In this document: in pieces, positions 16,158 through 24,973 of the stretch
Layout: every line of letters begins with the position of its first letter
Position numbering within the stretch: the stretch's first letter is position 1
Source of the DNA: Mycobacterium interjectum
Lineage (GTDB): Bacteria > Actinomycetota > Actinomycetes > Mycobacteriales > Mycobacteriaceae
NCBI RefSeq assembly: GCF_900078675.2
Contig: NZ_LT546237.1
Location: forward strand, 2,559,876 to 2,623,875
Length of the DNA stretch: 64,000 nucleotides
Reading direction: 5' to 3'
Translations under genes and position numbers: made by a program
Notes under the pieces: generated by a model
Database searches by the model: none
What the model was told of the DNA's origin: nothing
Seen by the model: only the letters and a program-made list of their open reading frames with translations

Positions 16158-17723
16158 TCAGCTGGGCGCGCCACCCGGCGGCAAGCTGGCGGCGCCATGA
16201 CCGTCGACGACCGCGTACTTCTCCATCAGGTTGCGCTTGTAGAGCTTGCCGGCATCAGTTCGCGGCAGCTGTGCCTCGAAGTACAGCTTGCCGGGACACT
16301 TGTAGTGCGCCATGCGATTCCGCAGCCAATTAACCAACTCTCCGGCCAGTTTCGTGGACGCCAGGGCGGGATCCGCCAGTTGTACAACGGCGGTCACCGC
16401 CTGACCCATCACCGGATCAGGCACGCCGAAGACGGCGGCATCGACCACGAGCGGGTGACTGACGAGCAGGTTCTCGGTCTCCTGCGGATAGATGTTCACC
16501 CCGCCGGAGATGATCATGTGATTGCGGCGATCGGTGAGATACAGGTAGCCCTCCTCGTCGAGATACCCTACGTCGCCTACGGTGACCCAGCCCTCGGGAC
16601 TGCGCGCCGCGGCGGTCTTCGCTTCATCATTGAGGTACTCGAACGGATAACCGCCCTCGTAATAGATTTCGCCGACCTGTCCCGGTCCGAGCTCGGCACC
16701 ATGGTCATCGAGGATGTGGGGCGTCCCAAGCATGGGCTTACCGACCGATCCCGGGCGCGCAAGCCACTCGTCGGCGCGGATGAATGAGATACCTGCCCCT
16801 TCCGATGATCCGTAGTACTCGTCGACTATCGGCCCCCACCAGTCGATCATCTGGCGTTTGATCTCGGGCGGACAAGGAGCGGCGGCGTGGACGACGCGTC
16901 GCAAAGTCGATAGGTCGTAGCGCCTCCGGGTTTCTTCAGGCAGCCGCAGCATTCGCACGAACATCGTCGGCACGAACTGGGCGTGCGTCACACCGTAGCG
17001 CTGTATGCAGTCGAGGGCCTGTTCGGCGTCAAATTTTTCCATGAGAACCGTTGTCGCGCCGGCGGCTTGCGCTGCCATCGTCCACATGGCTGGTGCGGTG
17101 TGGTAGGTCGGGGCGGGGCTCAGGTAGACCGAGTCGTTTCTCACCCCGAGCGCCTCGAAGACGGGCGTCGACAAACTCGAAACACCGGAGCCTTCGCGAT
17201 TCAAGGGGCGGCGGATTCCCTTCGGGCGACCGGTGCTGCCTGCGGAGTACTGCAACAGCTGGCCGTCGCACTCATCGGCGATCGGCGTGGAAGGTTCGTG
17301 AGCCACGCAGTCGGGATAGCGCTGCCAGCCACCGAGGTCGGCGTCGGCGATCAGCGCTACCGGCGGCAGTCCGGGCCCGAGCAGGTCGGACAGTTCGCGG
17401 CACCCACCCAGCATCGCCCGCGAGGAGATGATGGCCTTGGCCCCGCTGTCTGCGACGATGTAGGCGATCTCGGAGTGGCTCAGATGCGTGTTGACCAGCG
17501 TGTAGTACAGCCCACTCCGCCGCGCCGCCCACATCGCCGCGTGGATGTGTTCGTTGTTCTCCATGAGAATTGCGACTGTGTCCCCGACTACCAGACCCGA
17601 TCGCCGCAGGAAATGGGCGAGGCGGTTAGCGCTTGCATCGAGCTTTGCGAAGCCCACTACGGTGCCGGACGGATGAAGGAGCACGGCGGGTTTCGCGAAC
17701 CGTGTGTGATCACGCAGCTGCAT
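16158..17723 (-). CDS. Acyl-CoA synthetase (FadD type)
   Basis: A 521-residue AMP-forming ligase. The phosphate loop reads YSAGSTGRPKG, with Ala for the usual Ser/Thr. It is followed by EYYGSSEGAG, the hinge VGDVGYLDEEGYLYLTDRR with SGGVNIYPQE, and the terminal lysine in RTDAGKLYKR. It is the last gene of a minus-strand operon (DapB-like, nitroreductase, LLM, FadD), 42 bases after the LLM stop. The SGGVNIYPQE form is common in FadDs acting on ring-containing or branched acids, but the substrate cannot be assigned here. Confidence 0.91.
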   Translation of the reverse strand: MQLRDHTRFAKPAVLLHPSGTVVGFAKLDASANRLAHFLRRSGLVVGDTVAILMENNEHIHAAMWAARRSGLYYTLVNTHLSHSEIAYIVADSGAKAIISSRAMLGGCRELSDLLGPGLPPVALIADADLGGWQRYPDCVAHEPSTPIADECDGQLLQYSAGSTGRPKGIRRPLNREGSGVSSLSTPVFEALGVRNDSVYLSPAPTYHTAPAMWTMAAQAAGATTVLMEKFDAEQALDCIQRYGVTHAQFVPTMFVRMLRLPEETRRRYDLSTLRRVVHAAAPCPPEIKRQMIDWWGPIVDEYYGSSEGAGISFIRADEWLARPGSVGKPMLGTPHILDDHGAELGPGQVGEIYYEGGYPFEYLNDEAKTAAARSPEGWVTVGDVGYLDEEGYLYLTDRRNHMIISGGVNIYPQETENLLVSHPLVVDAAVFGVPDPVMGQAVTAVVQLADPALASTKLAGELVNWLRNRMAHYKCPGKLYFEAQLPRTDAGKLYKRNLMEKYAVVDGHGAASLPPGGAPS

Positions 17724-17765
17724 ACAGGACCATCGACCTCCATTCGATCAGGCGACGTCGCCGCA

Positions 17766-18704
17766 TTACATCGTGACGTCGCGGAACGCCTTAACGAGAG
17801 GCGACAGGACCTCGACCGCTCGATCGCCATCCGCTGGCACCGCGACCGTAAACCGGACATCGGTGACGCCCGCGGCGACGAGTGCCGGTACCGATGCGGC
17901 CGACGCCGCGTAATCGATTGATCCGTCATCGCCCTTCACGGCCCGGGCGGCGCCCTGAATTTGCAGATCGCTGGGGTCGCCGCCGTGGGCGGCGATCTTG
18001 TCTTTCATTGCCACGATTGCGGTTGGTAGGTCGGCGAACGCAGAGCCCCAAGGAATCCATCCGCTGCCGAATCGCGCGATTCGCCGTGCGACCGCGTCGT
18101 TCACCGTTCCGCTGATCCAGCACGGCACACCGCCGGGTTGCACCGGCTTCGGCATCTGGTGAATCGCGTCGAAGGAGAGTTCGGGCGAGTCATACGACGC
18201 GCGCTGCTGAGTCCACAACGTCTTGCAGACTTCCAGCGTGTGATCCAGCAGTCGCCCACGACGAGCGAACGACAGGCCGACGGCGTCGTATTCTTCTCGC
18301 TGCCAACCCACCCCGACCCCGAGATCGACTCGGCCCTCGGAGAGGACGTCGAGTGTCGCGAGCTGTTTGGCCAGGACCGCGGGCCGCCGCAGGGCGGCCA
18401 GCAGTATCGACGTCCCTAGTCTGATCCGCTGGGTGGTTGCTGCGATCGCCGTCAGGACCACAAGGGGTTCCAGCCAGCTTCCGTCGGGCCCAGTTGGTTG
18501 GCGGCCGCCGGGCGCGCCGCCTACGGACGGATCGCCGTAGGCGTCGAGGTTCTCGCCGAACACCACATGGTCGGACACCACGACACGGTCGATGCCGGCA
18601 ATGTCCATCGCCTGTGCCGATGCCAGCATCGGGCGCCAATCATGTTGAGGGCCATCGGTGAACGTCCTGAGGTACAGCGAAATTTCCGGGCTGCGGGTCG
18701 TCAT
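17766..18704 (-). CDS. LLM class F420-dependent oxidoreductase
   Basis: A 312-residue luciferase-like TIM-barrel flavin/F420 enzyme. Typical segments are IDRVVVSDHVVFGENLD, RIRLGTSILLAALRRPAVLAKQLATLD and GRVDLGVGVGWQREEY. In mycobacteria most members use F420, which is an inference here. The start ATG overlaps the nitroreductase stop as ATGA, with GGAGGA upstream. Two further LLM genes lie at 44325 and 52211. It is likely an oxidation or reduction step in the same pathway as the FadD downstream. Confidence 0.9.
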   Translation of the reverse strand: MTTRSPEISLYLRTFTDGPQHDWRPMLASAQAMDIAGIDRVVVSDHVVFGENLDAYGDPSVGGAPGGRQPTGPDGSWLEPLVVLTAIAATTQRIRLGTSILLAALRRPAVLAKQLATLDVLSEGRVDLGVGVGWQREEYDAVGLSFARRGRLLDHTLEVCKTLWTQQRASYDSPELSFDAIHQMPKPVQPGGVPCWISGTVNDAVARRIARFGSGWIPWGSAFADLPTAIVAMKDKIAAHGGDPSDLQIQGAARAVKGDDGSIDYAASAASVPALVAAGVTDVRFTVAVPADGDRAVEVLSPLVKAFRDVTM

Positions 18705-19360
18705 GCCGTTGTCTTCCTCCAGGATTGATCCCAATGATCGGTCGCTGCCACCTCGTTGAGCGGTTTGCGCCGCACCGGGTGGTGCCCGCCCTTGGGCCAG
18801 CCCACGGTAAGCAGGGTCGCGATCTTCCAGTCGTCGGGAATTCCGACCATGGATCGCAACTGGTCCTCGCAGGACCCGTGCCACAGGGTGATCGCCGCGC
18901 CGAGGCCTTGCGCGCGGGCCGCCAGCAGGAAGTTCTGCACGGCGGGAAAGATCGAACCCCCTTGCTGAAGTTCGGTGGTCCCGCGCTGCGGCTGGACACA
19001 GAACAGCACCAGCACGGGCGCCGCGCCGCCGACGCTCATGTGCTCAGCCATCGTTCGCAGCACGCGCGATTTGGGGTCGTCAGCGTCGTCCTCAGGCATC
19101 TCGAACTTATAGAACTCGCTCATGACGTCCCATGTCCTGTGGGCCGCGGCTGTGACCACGTCGCGCACGCTACTCGATCTGAGTACGACGAACTTCCACG
19201 GCTGCTGATTGCCGCCGGACGGAGCCCAACTCGCGGCACGCAGGCAGGTGTCGATGGCCTCGTCGGAGACGGGTTCGTCGCGATAGCGCCGCACCGCCGA
19301 CGCCGTGCGCATGACCTCCCACACGTCCGCCGACGTCCGCGGGACCTGTGGCTCGCTCAC
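18701..19360 (-). CDS. Nitroreductase family flavoprotein
   Basis: A 219-residue FMN-binding nitroreductase-fold protein. The N-terminal segment RTASAVRRYRDEPVSDEAI and the FMN-contact segment ASWAPSGGNQQPWKFVVL are diagnostic. The C-terminal part has LGAAITLWHG and TVGWPKGG. It probably uses NAD(P)H to reduce a quinone, enone or nitro group; the substrate is unknown. The GTG start overlaps the upstream DapB-like stop as GTGA, and its own stop overlaps the LLM start. It is translationally coupled on both sides. Confidence 0.9.
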   Translation of the reverse strand: MSEPQVPRTSADVWEVMRTASAVRRYRDEPVSDEAIDTCLRAASWAPSGGNQQPWKFVVLRSSSVRDVVTAAAHRTWDVMSEFYKFEMPEDDADDPKSRVLRTMAEHMSVGGAAPVLVLFCVQPQRGTTELQQGGSIFPAVQNFLLAARAQGLGAAITLWHGSCEDQLRSMVGIPDDWKIATLLTVGWPKGGHHPVRRKPLNEVAATDHWDQSWRKTTA

Positions 19361-20469
19361 GGCTTCGCCGTTGTGGGCAGCACGCCCTGCCAGGTTGCGC
19401 CGCGCACGGGACCGATGACCAGAGGGAGATCGAGGGTGGACAGCAAACCGGGTGGGGCGGCCATCACAGCGGGGATGGCGTTGAGTTCGCGCATGACAGT
19501 CGCGTAGGTCAGGCCGCGCATGTTGTTCCCGCGGCCATGCATCTCGATGTCGACGGTGTAGGTGGGCAGGCCGTCGATGATGACCCGGTAGCCACCGTGC
19601 GGCGATGGGTGCCGTGGCCAGTCCGGCGCGGATCCTTCGCCCATGCGAGTGATGTGTTCCAGCACGACACGCTCCTCGCCACCCACGACGCCGGCAAGCT
19701 TGAAGCGCATACCTCCCATCGTGCCCGGCTCGATCCAGCCCGACGCAACCTCGTATCGCTGGGTGGCCAACCATTTCTCGATCGATGTGTCGACGTGGTC
19801 CAGCCGAAGCCCGACGCCGTCGGCGACCAGGTGGACGACGGGTCCCCACAACGCGGCCAGGCGCACGGGGTCGAATAAGGGCGCCGGATAGTCCGGCGGA
19901 TGTCCAAAGCCCATGAAGTCGAACATGATGTCGGGTTGATTGATCGGACCGTAGTCGAGGATCTCGAGCATGGTGATGCTGTCGACACGACTGCTGAACC
20001 CCGTCATCGTCAGCGCGATGACGTCGTTGGCCCAGCCGGGGTCCACACCGCTATTGAAGAAGCTGGTGCCGCCGTCCGCGCAAGCCGCCTCGAGCAGTTC
20101 GACGGTTTCCTTATCGGCCGCCGGCGGGTAGCACATGGGCACCAGCGAGGTACACACCACATCCTTCCCCGCACGCAGGCAGCGCGCGATGTCCTGTGCC
20201 GCTTCGTGGTAGCGATAATCGCCCGATGCGAAATATGCCACCACGTCCGCGTTCAACGACAGAGCGGCACCGACGTCGCGGGTGGCGATGACGCCGGTCG
20301 CGGGCATTCCGCACAGCTCGCCGGCGTCCTTGCCGTCCTTGGCTTCGGCATGCACCACAACGCCCGCAAGCTCAAGGCCCGGATGCGCAATGAGGGCACG
20401 CAAGGCGCCGATGCCGACCTGCCCGGGCCCCCAGAGTATTACCCGCGGCCTTCGTTGAACGCCCGCCAT
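19357..20469 (-). CDS. DapB-like NAD(P)-dependent dehydrogenase/reductase
   Basis: A 370-residue Rossmann protein resembling the dihydrodipicolinate reductase N-domain / amino-acid dehydrogenase-like group. The nucleotide motif is VILWGPGQVGIGALR at the N-terminus. Later segments include GKDVVCTSLVPMCYPP and FFNSGVDPGWANDVIAL. It is much longer than DapB (about 250), so lysine synthesis is unlikely. ATG 20469 places the Rossmann motif near the N-terminus; the longer frame to 20520 runs through the operator at 20502-20519. First gene of a four-gene operon. Confidence 0.84.
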   Translation of the reverse strand: MAGVQRRPRVILWGPGQVGIGALRALIAHPGLELAGVVVHAEAKDGKDAGELCGMPATGVIATRDVGAALSLNADVVAYFASGDYRYHEAAQDIARCLRAGKDVVCTSLVPMCYPPAADKETVELLEAACADGGTSFFNSGVDPGWANDVIALTMTGFSSRVDSITMLEILDYGPINQPDIMFDFMGFGHPPDYPAPLFDPVRLAALWGPVVHLVADGVGLRLDHVDTSIEKWLATQRYEVASGWIEPGTMGGMRFKLAGVVGGEERVVLEHITRMGEGSAPDWPRHPSPHGGYRVIIDGLPTYTVDIEMHGRGNNMRGLTYATVMRELNAIPAVMAAPPGLLSTLDLPLVIGPVRGATWQGVLPTTAKP

Positions 20470-20501
20470 CCGCACCCCTAACGGCCGTGCCGGCCGATCT
20501 G

Positions 20502-20519
20502 TGAGAACATAGCTTCTCA
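20502..20519. promoter_or_regulatory. Operator candidate S1: TGAGAA-N6-TTCTCA
   Basis: A perfect 6-bp inverted repeat with spacer CATAGC lies between divergent operons starting at 20469 (-) and 20570 (+). A plus-strand -10-like TATATT follows at 20520-20525. A minus-strand -10-like TATGTT lies inside it (20511-20506), so a bound protein could block both promoters. The same motif occurs at 43114, 50870 and 53597. Confidence 0.6.
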
Positions 20520-20569
20520 TATATTGATAACACCATTACCAGTTATGGACGAGAGATTGGACGCGAAGG

Positions 20570-21478
20570 GTGAGCGATTACGACTTCTTGAAGTGGGAAA
20601 CGTTCGACGACGGCATGATCATTCGGATTTCGCTGAACCGCCCCGACCAGCGAAACGCCCAGAACCGTGGCATGCTGGTAGAACTCGATCAGGCGTTTGC
20701 CCGCGCCGAGGCCGATGACACCGTCCGTGTCGTCGTCCTCGCCGGTGAGGGCCCGATGTTCTCGTCGGGTCACGATATCGGCTCCAAGCAGGCGCGCGCC
20801 GAGTTCAGCCCGGGGCCGGGCCAACACCCCACCGTGACGATCAACGGCGGCACGCGCGACGGCGCGGAGAGAACGATGGTGCAGGAATGGCACTACTTTT
20901 TCCAGAACAACCTGCGATGGCGCAACCTGCGCAAGATCACCATCGCCCAGGTGCACGGCGATGTGTTCTCGGCAGGGCTCATGCTGATCTGGGCGTGTGA
21001 CCTCATCGTCGGAAGCGAAGAGGTGCGCTTCGCCGACGTGGTCGGTACGCGGTTGGGGATGTGTGGGATGGAGTACTTCGGCCATCCTTGGGAGTTCGGG
21101 CCGCGACGCGCAAAGGAGCTCATGTTGACCGGCGACGCCATCGGGATCGAAGAGGCCTACCGGCTCGGCATGGTCAGCAAGATCTTCAAGCGCGACGAAC
21201 TCGCCGAGCGCACACTCGAGTTGGCAAGGCGCATTTGCAAAGTGCCGACGATGGCGGCCCTGCTGATCAAGGAATCGGTGAACCAGTCCGTCGACAACAT
21301 GGGCTTTTACAATGCGCTGCAATCGTGTTTCACGTTGCACCAACTCAATCACTCCCATTGGGCCCAGATCCGCGAAGACAAGCTTCCCACCGCAGGCGAG
21401 GAGCAGGGGGTGCCCAACTGGCGGACCGCTCCCCCGGTTGTCCTGGCGGTTAAGGACCAGGTCAGGTCCGACGCGTGA
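20570..21478 (+). CDS. Enoyl-CoA hydratase/isomerase family protein
   Basis: A 302-residue crotonase with an unusual active-site set: PMFSSGHDIGS for the first oxyanion segment (His-Asp instead of Ala-Asp), HGDVFSAGLMLIWACD for the second, and RLGMCGMEYFGHPWEFG for the acid region. It has a long insertion around FSPGPGQHPTVTINGGTRDG. Start GTG 20570 is the only in-frame start near the promoter. Its stop overlaps the next GTG (GTGA), coupling it to a thioesterase. Operator S1 lies 50 bases upstream. Confidence 0.88.
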   Translation: MSDYDFLKWETFDDGMIIRISLNRPDQRNAQNRGMLVELDQAFARAEADDTVRVVVLAGEGPMFSSGHDIGSKQARAEFSPGPGQHPTVTINGGTRDGAERTMVQEWHYFFQNNLRWRNLRKITIAQVHGDVFSAGLMLIWACDLIVGSEEVRFADVVGTRLGMCGMEYFGHPWEFGPRRAKELMLTGDAIGIEEAYRLGMVSKIFKRDELAERTLELARRICKVPTMAALLIKESVNQSVDNMGFYNALQSCFTLHQLNHSHWAQIREDKLPTAGEEQGVPNWRTAPPVVLAVKDQVRSDA

Positions 21479-21933
21479 CCGCTATCGCTTCGTCCGGCGA
21501 ATCGACGCCCCAACCCATGGACGTAACCATCCCCGGTCACCTCTTCGGCCACCTGCCGTTCTACGACGTGGTCGACAACGACGAGTCGGTCGTCGTCGAC
21601 CTGCACAACCGACCGGACCTGGCGAACTACCGGGGGGCGCTACAAGGCGGGTTGATCGCCACGCTCATCGATGTGGCCGGCGGCCGGCTTGCGGTCAAGC
21701 ACGCGGGTGAGGGCAGCGGTGCGGGCACCGCGGACATGTCCATCCATTTCTTGGCGCCGATCGTGGAGGGCCCCGCGCGTGCGAGTGCCACGCTGGTCCG
21801 CGCGGGAAAACGCATGATCGTGGTCGCGGTCGACGTCTGCGATGTGGGTCGAGACCGGCTCGCGGCACGGGCGACGCTGAGCTTCGCGATCCTGGCGCCG
21901 CGCGATCCCGTTCATCCGGCGGTCGCCCCGTAG
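21475..21933 (+). CDS. PaaI-type hotdog thioesterase
   Basis: A 152-residue single hotdog domain. The helix motif reads YRGALQGGLIATLIDVAGG, with Gln where many PaaI proteins have His (HGG). MSIHFLAPIVEGPARASATLVRAG is the typical following strand pair. It probably hydrolyses an acyl-CoA made by the coupled crotonase, but the Gln makes catalysis less certain. The GTG start overlaps the crotonase stop. Its 3' end overlaps the convergent FadE gene by 22 bases. Confidence 0.85.
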   Translation: MTAIASSGESTPQPMDVTIPGHLFGHLPFYDVVDNDESVVVDLHNRPDLANYRGALQGGLIATLIDVAGGRLAVKHAGEGSGAGTADMSIHFLAPIVEGPARASATLVRAGKRMIVVAVDVCDVGRDRLAARATLSFAILAPRDPVHPAVAP

Positions 21934-22949
21934 CGTGCGTCGGCGACGCGGTCCATTGCGCCGGCGGGATCACCGAAAACCATGGCCCACCCCCGGACTC
22001 GGCGGTAATACAACTGAATGTCACCCTCCATGCCGAACCCGTATCCGCCGTGGATGTGCAGGCTGCGGCGCGTCGCGTCCCGGGCCGTCTCATAGGCGAA
22101 ACTGAAGGCCATGGCGGCCAGTTCGCGAGCGCGCTCGGGCTCGTCGGTGAATGCGCACGCAGCCTTCAGGCCGAGCAGGCGCGCCCCGTCGGCGGCGGTG
22201 GCGCTGTCGGCCAATGGGTGAGACACGGCTTGAAAGGTGCCGATCGCGGTTCCGAAGGCGTGGCGTTGTTTGGCATAGTCAACGCCGATCTCGACGGCTT
22301 TCTTGGCCGCGCCCGCCAACGCGACAGCTGTCAGGGCGAGCCACAAGTCGAGGGCGCCGGAAAACAGGTCGCTCGCCCGCATTCCCTCAGCGAGCACAAC
22401 GGCCTCATCGACAATCGTGATGTCCGCCAGTGGCATTGACGCGAGGTTTGCCACCGCTGTGCGGTTGTTGCCGATCGGCACCGCCAGCAGCTTTCCCTCC
22501 GCCAGGACAATGACGTGGTCTGCCACCGCCCCGGCAGGCACCAGCCCCAATCGCCGCCCATGCCCCGCGCGAGGCGCGAATGCAATCAGCCGTTCGCCCG
22601 CGAGGACCGCGTCCAACAGCACTGCTCCGGCCTCCCCGGACTCGGCCAGCAAGCGCGCGGCGACCTGCGCTTCGATGACAGGCACGGAGGCGACCGCGCG
22701 CCCGAACTGTTCTGCGATCAGCGCCAGTTCCAGTTCCGAGGCGCCCCATCCGCCTGCAGCCTCGTCGACTGCCATCTGCACCGTCCCGGTATCCAGCAGC
22801 GCCTTCCAGAGCTTCGGGTCAAACCCCACCGGTTCGGCTTCCCGGACGCGGTCGGAGGTTGACTCCCGCGCAAAGAGCGCGGCGAACGAGTCCACCAACT
22901 GTCGCTGCTCGCCGGTTAAGCTCAGGTCCACCCTCGCCAGTCCTATCAC
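21912..22949 (-). CDS. Acyl-CoA dehydrogenase, short (beta-type) FadE
   Basis: A 345-residue FadE of the short class (MDR..GG.GF type). The N-terminal helical domain begins LSLTGEQRQLVDSFAALF. The C-terminal helical domain contains VDYAKQRHAFGTAIGTFQAVSH and HIHGGYGFGMEGDIQLYYRRV. In M. tuberculosis, short FadEs pair with long ones to form alpha2beta2 enzymes (FadE28-FadE29 is the model). The divergent long FadE at 23036 is the likely partner (inference). GTG 22949 is used; GTG 22931 is possible. A 24-bp palindrome lies in the shared promoter. Confidence 0.89.
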   Translation of the reverse strand: MIGLARVDLSLTGEQRQLVDSFAALFARESTSDRVREAEPVGFDPKLWKALLDTGTVQMAVDEAAGGWGASELELALIAEQFGRAVASVPVIEAQVAARLLAESGEAGAVLLDAVLAGERLIAFAPRAGHGRRLGLVPAGAVADHVIVLAEGKLLAVPIGNNRTAVANLASMPLADITIVDEAVVLAEGMRASDLFSGALDLWLALTAVALAGAAKKAVEIGVDYAKQRHAFGTAIGTFQAVSHPLADSATAADGARLLGLKAACAFTDEPERARELAAMAFSFAYETARDATRRSLHIHGGYGFGMEGDIQLYYRRVRGWAMVFGDPAGAMDRVADARYGATAG

Positions 22950-22960
22950 GTGCGGATATG

Positions 22961-22984
22961 GTTACTCTCGAATTTGAGAGTAAC
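22961..22984. promoter_or_regulatory. 24-bp palindrome between divergent FadE genes
   Basis: Perfect 9-bp arms GTTACTCTC (22961-22969) and GAGAGTAAC (22976-22984) flank the 6-base centre GAATTT, itself palindromic at AATT. A plus-strand -10-like TAACAT overlaps the right end at 22981-22986. The size, symmetry and position between divergent promoters are typical of a TetR operator. The TetR gene at 24185-24973 is the nearest candidate (inference). Confidence 0.68.
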
Positions 22985-23035
22985 ATTACCGCCCAAATCA
23001 GCCGGGTGCGTGCGACGACAGATTGGCGTGCATAG

Positions 23036-24196
23036 ATGCATTTTCAGCTCGATGCAGATACCGCGGCCTACCGCGACGAGGTCCGCGCCCACCTTCAGGG
23101 CGTGCTGACTCCCGAATTCGAAGAGCGCATCTATCGCAGCGGCGTCTCACACGATGAGGAGTTCGCCAAAGGCCTGGTTGGCAAAGGCTATTTCGCGCCT
23201 GCCTGGCCCGTCGAGTTCGGCGGGCAGAACCGCAACGCATGGGATGACCAGGTCGTCAAAGAGGAGCTCATGCGTTTCGACGCGCCGGTGTACCTTTCCG
23301 AGACGACCCGAATGGTCGCGTCGATCATCCGGGAGATCGGCACCCCGGCGTTGAAGGACCGCATCCTCCCCGGTGCGATCAACGGCGACATCACGATTGC
23401 CTTCGGCTTCACCGAACCGGAGTGCGGGTCGGACGTCGCGGCGGCGGCCACCAAAGCCGTTCGCGACGGCGACGACTGGGTGATCAACGGCTCCAAGATG
23501 TTCACCACCAACGGTCACATCGCTGACTTCGTGTTCTTGCTGGCGCGCACGAGCCCCGAAAAGCCAAAACACAAGGGCCTGACGATGTTTTTGGTGCCGC
23601 GTGACTCCAGCGGCTTTGAGGCACAAGCCGTGTGGACCCTTTCCGGCGAGCGCACCAACATCACGTTCTACAGCGACGTCCGCGTCGGCGACGAGTGGCG
23701 GATTGGCGAAGTCGACGGTGGCTGGCAGGTGCTCGGGCTGTCCCTGCGCGACGAACACGCATCGGGTTGGGGCCCGCACGTGATCCGGCTGTTACAGCAT
23801 GCCGAACACTGGGCCACCACCACCATTTCCGACGATGGCTCACGGCCGATTGCGAATACCGACGTCCGGCGCCGGCTCGCCCGGGTCGCGATGGAGGCTG
23901 AGGTGTCGATGCTGTTGCAGCGGCGGTGTGTGTGGATGCTTGAACAGGGCGAGGTACCCGTAGCCGAGGGTTCCATGTCGAAGGTATTCAGCACCGAGGC
24001 GCTCGAACGCGGTAGCCAGGACGTGGTCGAGCTCGTCGGCACGGACGGCTTGCGCAGCTATCTCGACCCGACCGCCCCCGAACGCGGGCGGTTCGAGCAC
24101 TCATTGCGGTTCTCGCTGGGCACCACCATCTACGCGGGCACGAGCGAAGTCCACCGCACCATCATCGCCCAGCGCGGGCTCGGCCTACCCCGTTAG
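23036..24196 (+). CDS. Acyl-CoA dehydrogenase, long FadE
   Basis: A 386-residue FAD enzyme that would introduce an alpha-beta double bond into an acyl-CoA. The FAD/substrate loop is GFTEPECGSDVAAAATKAV, followed by WVINGSKMFTTNGHIADFVFLLART. The C-terminus is TIYAGTSEVHRTIIAQRGLGLPR-like, with Ala at the position of the MCAD catalytic Glu. The usable base may be elsewhere. The first ATG (23036) has no strong ribosome site. It ends 12 bases inside the convergent TetR gene. Confidence 0.92.
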   Translation: MHFQLDADTAAYRDEVRAHLQGVLTPEFEERIYRSGVSHDEEFAKGLVGKGYFAPAWPVEFGGQNRNAWDDQVVKEELMRFDAPVYLSETTRMVASIIREIGTPALKDRILPGAINGDITIAFGFTEPECGSDVAAAATKAVRDGDDWVINGSKMFTTNGHIADFVFLLARTSPEKPKHKGLTMFLVPRDSSGFEAQAVWTLSGERTNITFYSDVRVGDEWRIGEVDGGWQVLGLSLRDEHASGWGPHVIRLLQHAEHWATTTISDDGSRPIANTDVRRRLARVAMEAEVSMLLQRRCVWMLEQGEVPVAEGSMSKVFSTEALERGSQDVVELVGTDGLRSYLDPTAPERGRFEHSLRFSLGTTIYAGTSEVHRTIIAQRGLGLPR

Positions 24197-24973
24197 CTTC
24201 TTGGTCCGGCGGCCTGACACCGCGCGCGGCGCTGCCTTGCGCACCGGCTTGACCTTGACGTCGGTGACAGGCGGTGTGACGGCCTGCTTGCACCACGCCC
24301 ACAATTGGTCCTCGGTGAGCCTCGGACTCTTGCCGCCCAGATGGAAAACCCCGATCTGAGCGAGTGCGGTGAGTGTGGTGTTGAGCAATGTGGTCAGTTG
24401 CACGGGAGTCAGATCCGTGCGCACCAGTCCCGCCCGGGCACACGACGTGAGGATCTTCGTCAGCAGCTTCAAGTGAGGCTCCCACACCTTGGCGAAGTCG
24501 TCCGGCCGCTCGATCTCCAGGCTGAGGTTGTAGATCGTCATGACCCGGCCGCCGACGGCTTCCGAAGACTCTGCACGGGACAGCACGCCGCGGCAGAACG
24601 CCTCGAGTTGCTCCATCGGCCCGTCGGCCGCGGCGACCTCGTGCCGGATGTCCTCGGTGAACTGACTCGTGACGTTCTCGTAAAGCGCCAACATGAGTTC
24701 TTCTTTGCCCGCGAAGTGTTGGTAGAACGCGCGCAGGCTCAGGTTCGACCTGTCGATGAGCGTCTGGATCGTGAAATCGGCCTTACCCGACTCCTCCACC
24801 AACTCCAGCGCGGTAGCCAGAAACCGCGAACTGCGGGCGAGAGCGCGCGCCCTCGCAGTGCTCAGGCGCCGTTCGATCGTGCGCTGCTGCCACGTGCTGG
24901 AGAGCTCAACGTCGGGTTCAACCAATTCCAAGCCGGTTTCGGATTCGGGACCGGCGGGCTTCTTTGCGGGCAT
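24185..24973 (-). CDS. TetR family transcriptional regulator
   Basis: A 262-residue regulator. An unusual N-terminal extension of about 45 residues precedes the helix-turn-helix at about 50-97, which has FTIQTLIDRSNLSLRAFYQHF and KEELMLALYE. The C-terminus ends in a basic tail (PVRKAAPRAVSGRRTKKLTG). It lies beside the divergent FadE pair with the 24-bp palindrome and is divergent from an amidohydrolase whose upstream region carries GTCGAAAT repeats. Either may be its operator. Its 3' end overlaps the FadE gene by 12 bases. Confidence 0.92.
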   Translation of the reverse strand: MPAKKPAGPESETGLELVEPDVELSSTWQQRTIERRLSTARARALARSSRFLATALELVEESGKADFTIQTLIDRSNLSLRAFYQHFAGKEELMLALYENVTSQFTEDIRHEVAAADGPMEQLEAFCRGVLSRAESSEAVGGRVMTIYNLSLEIERPDDFAKVWEPHLKLLTKILTSCARAGLVRTDLTPVQLTTLLNTTLTALAQIGVFHLGGKSPRLTEDQLWAWCKQAVTPPVTDVKVKPVRKAAPRAVSGRRTKKLTG

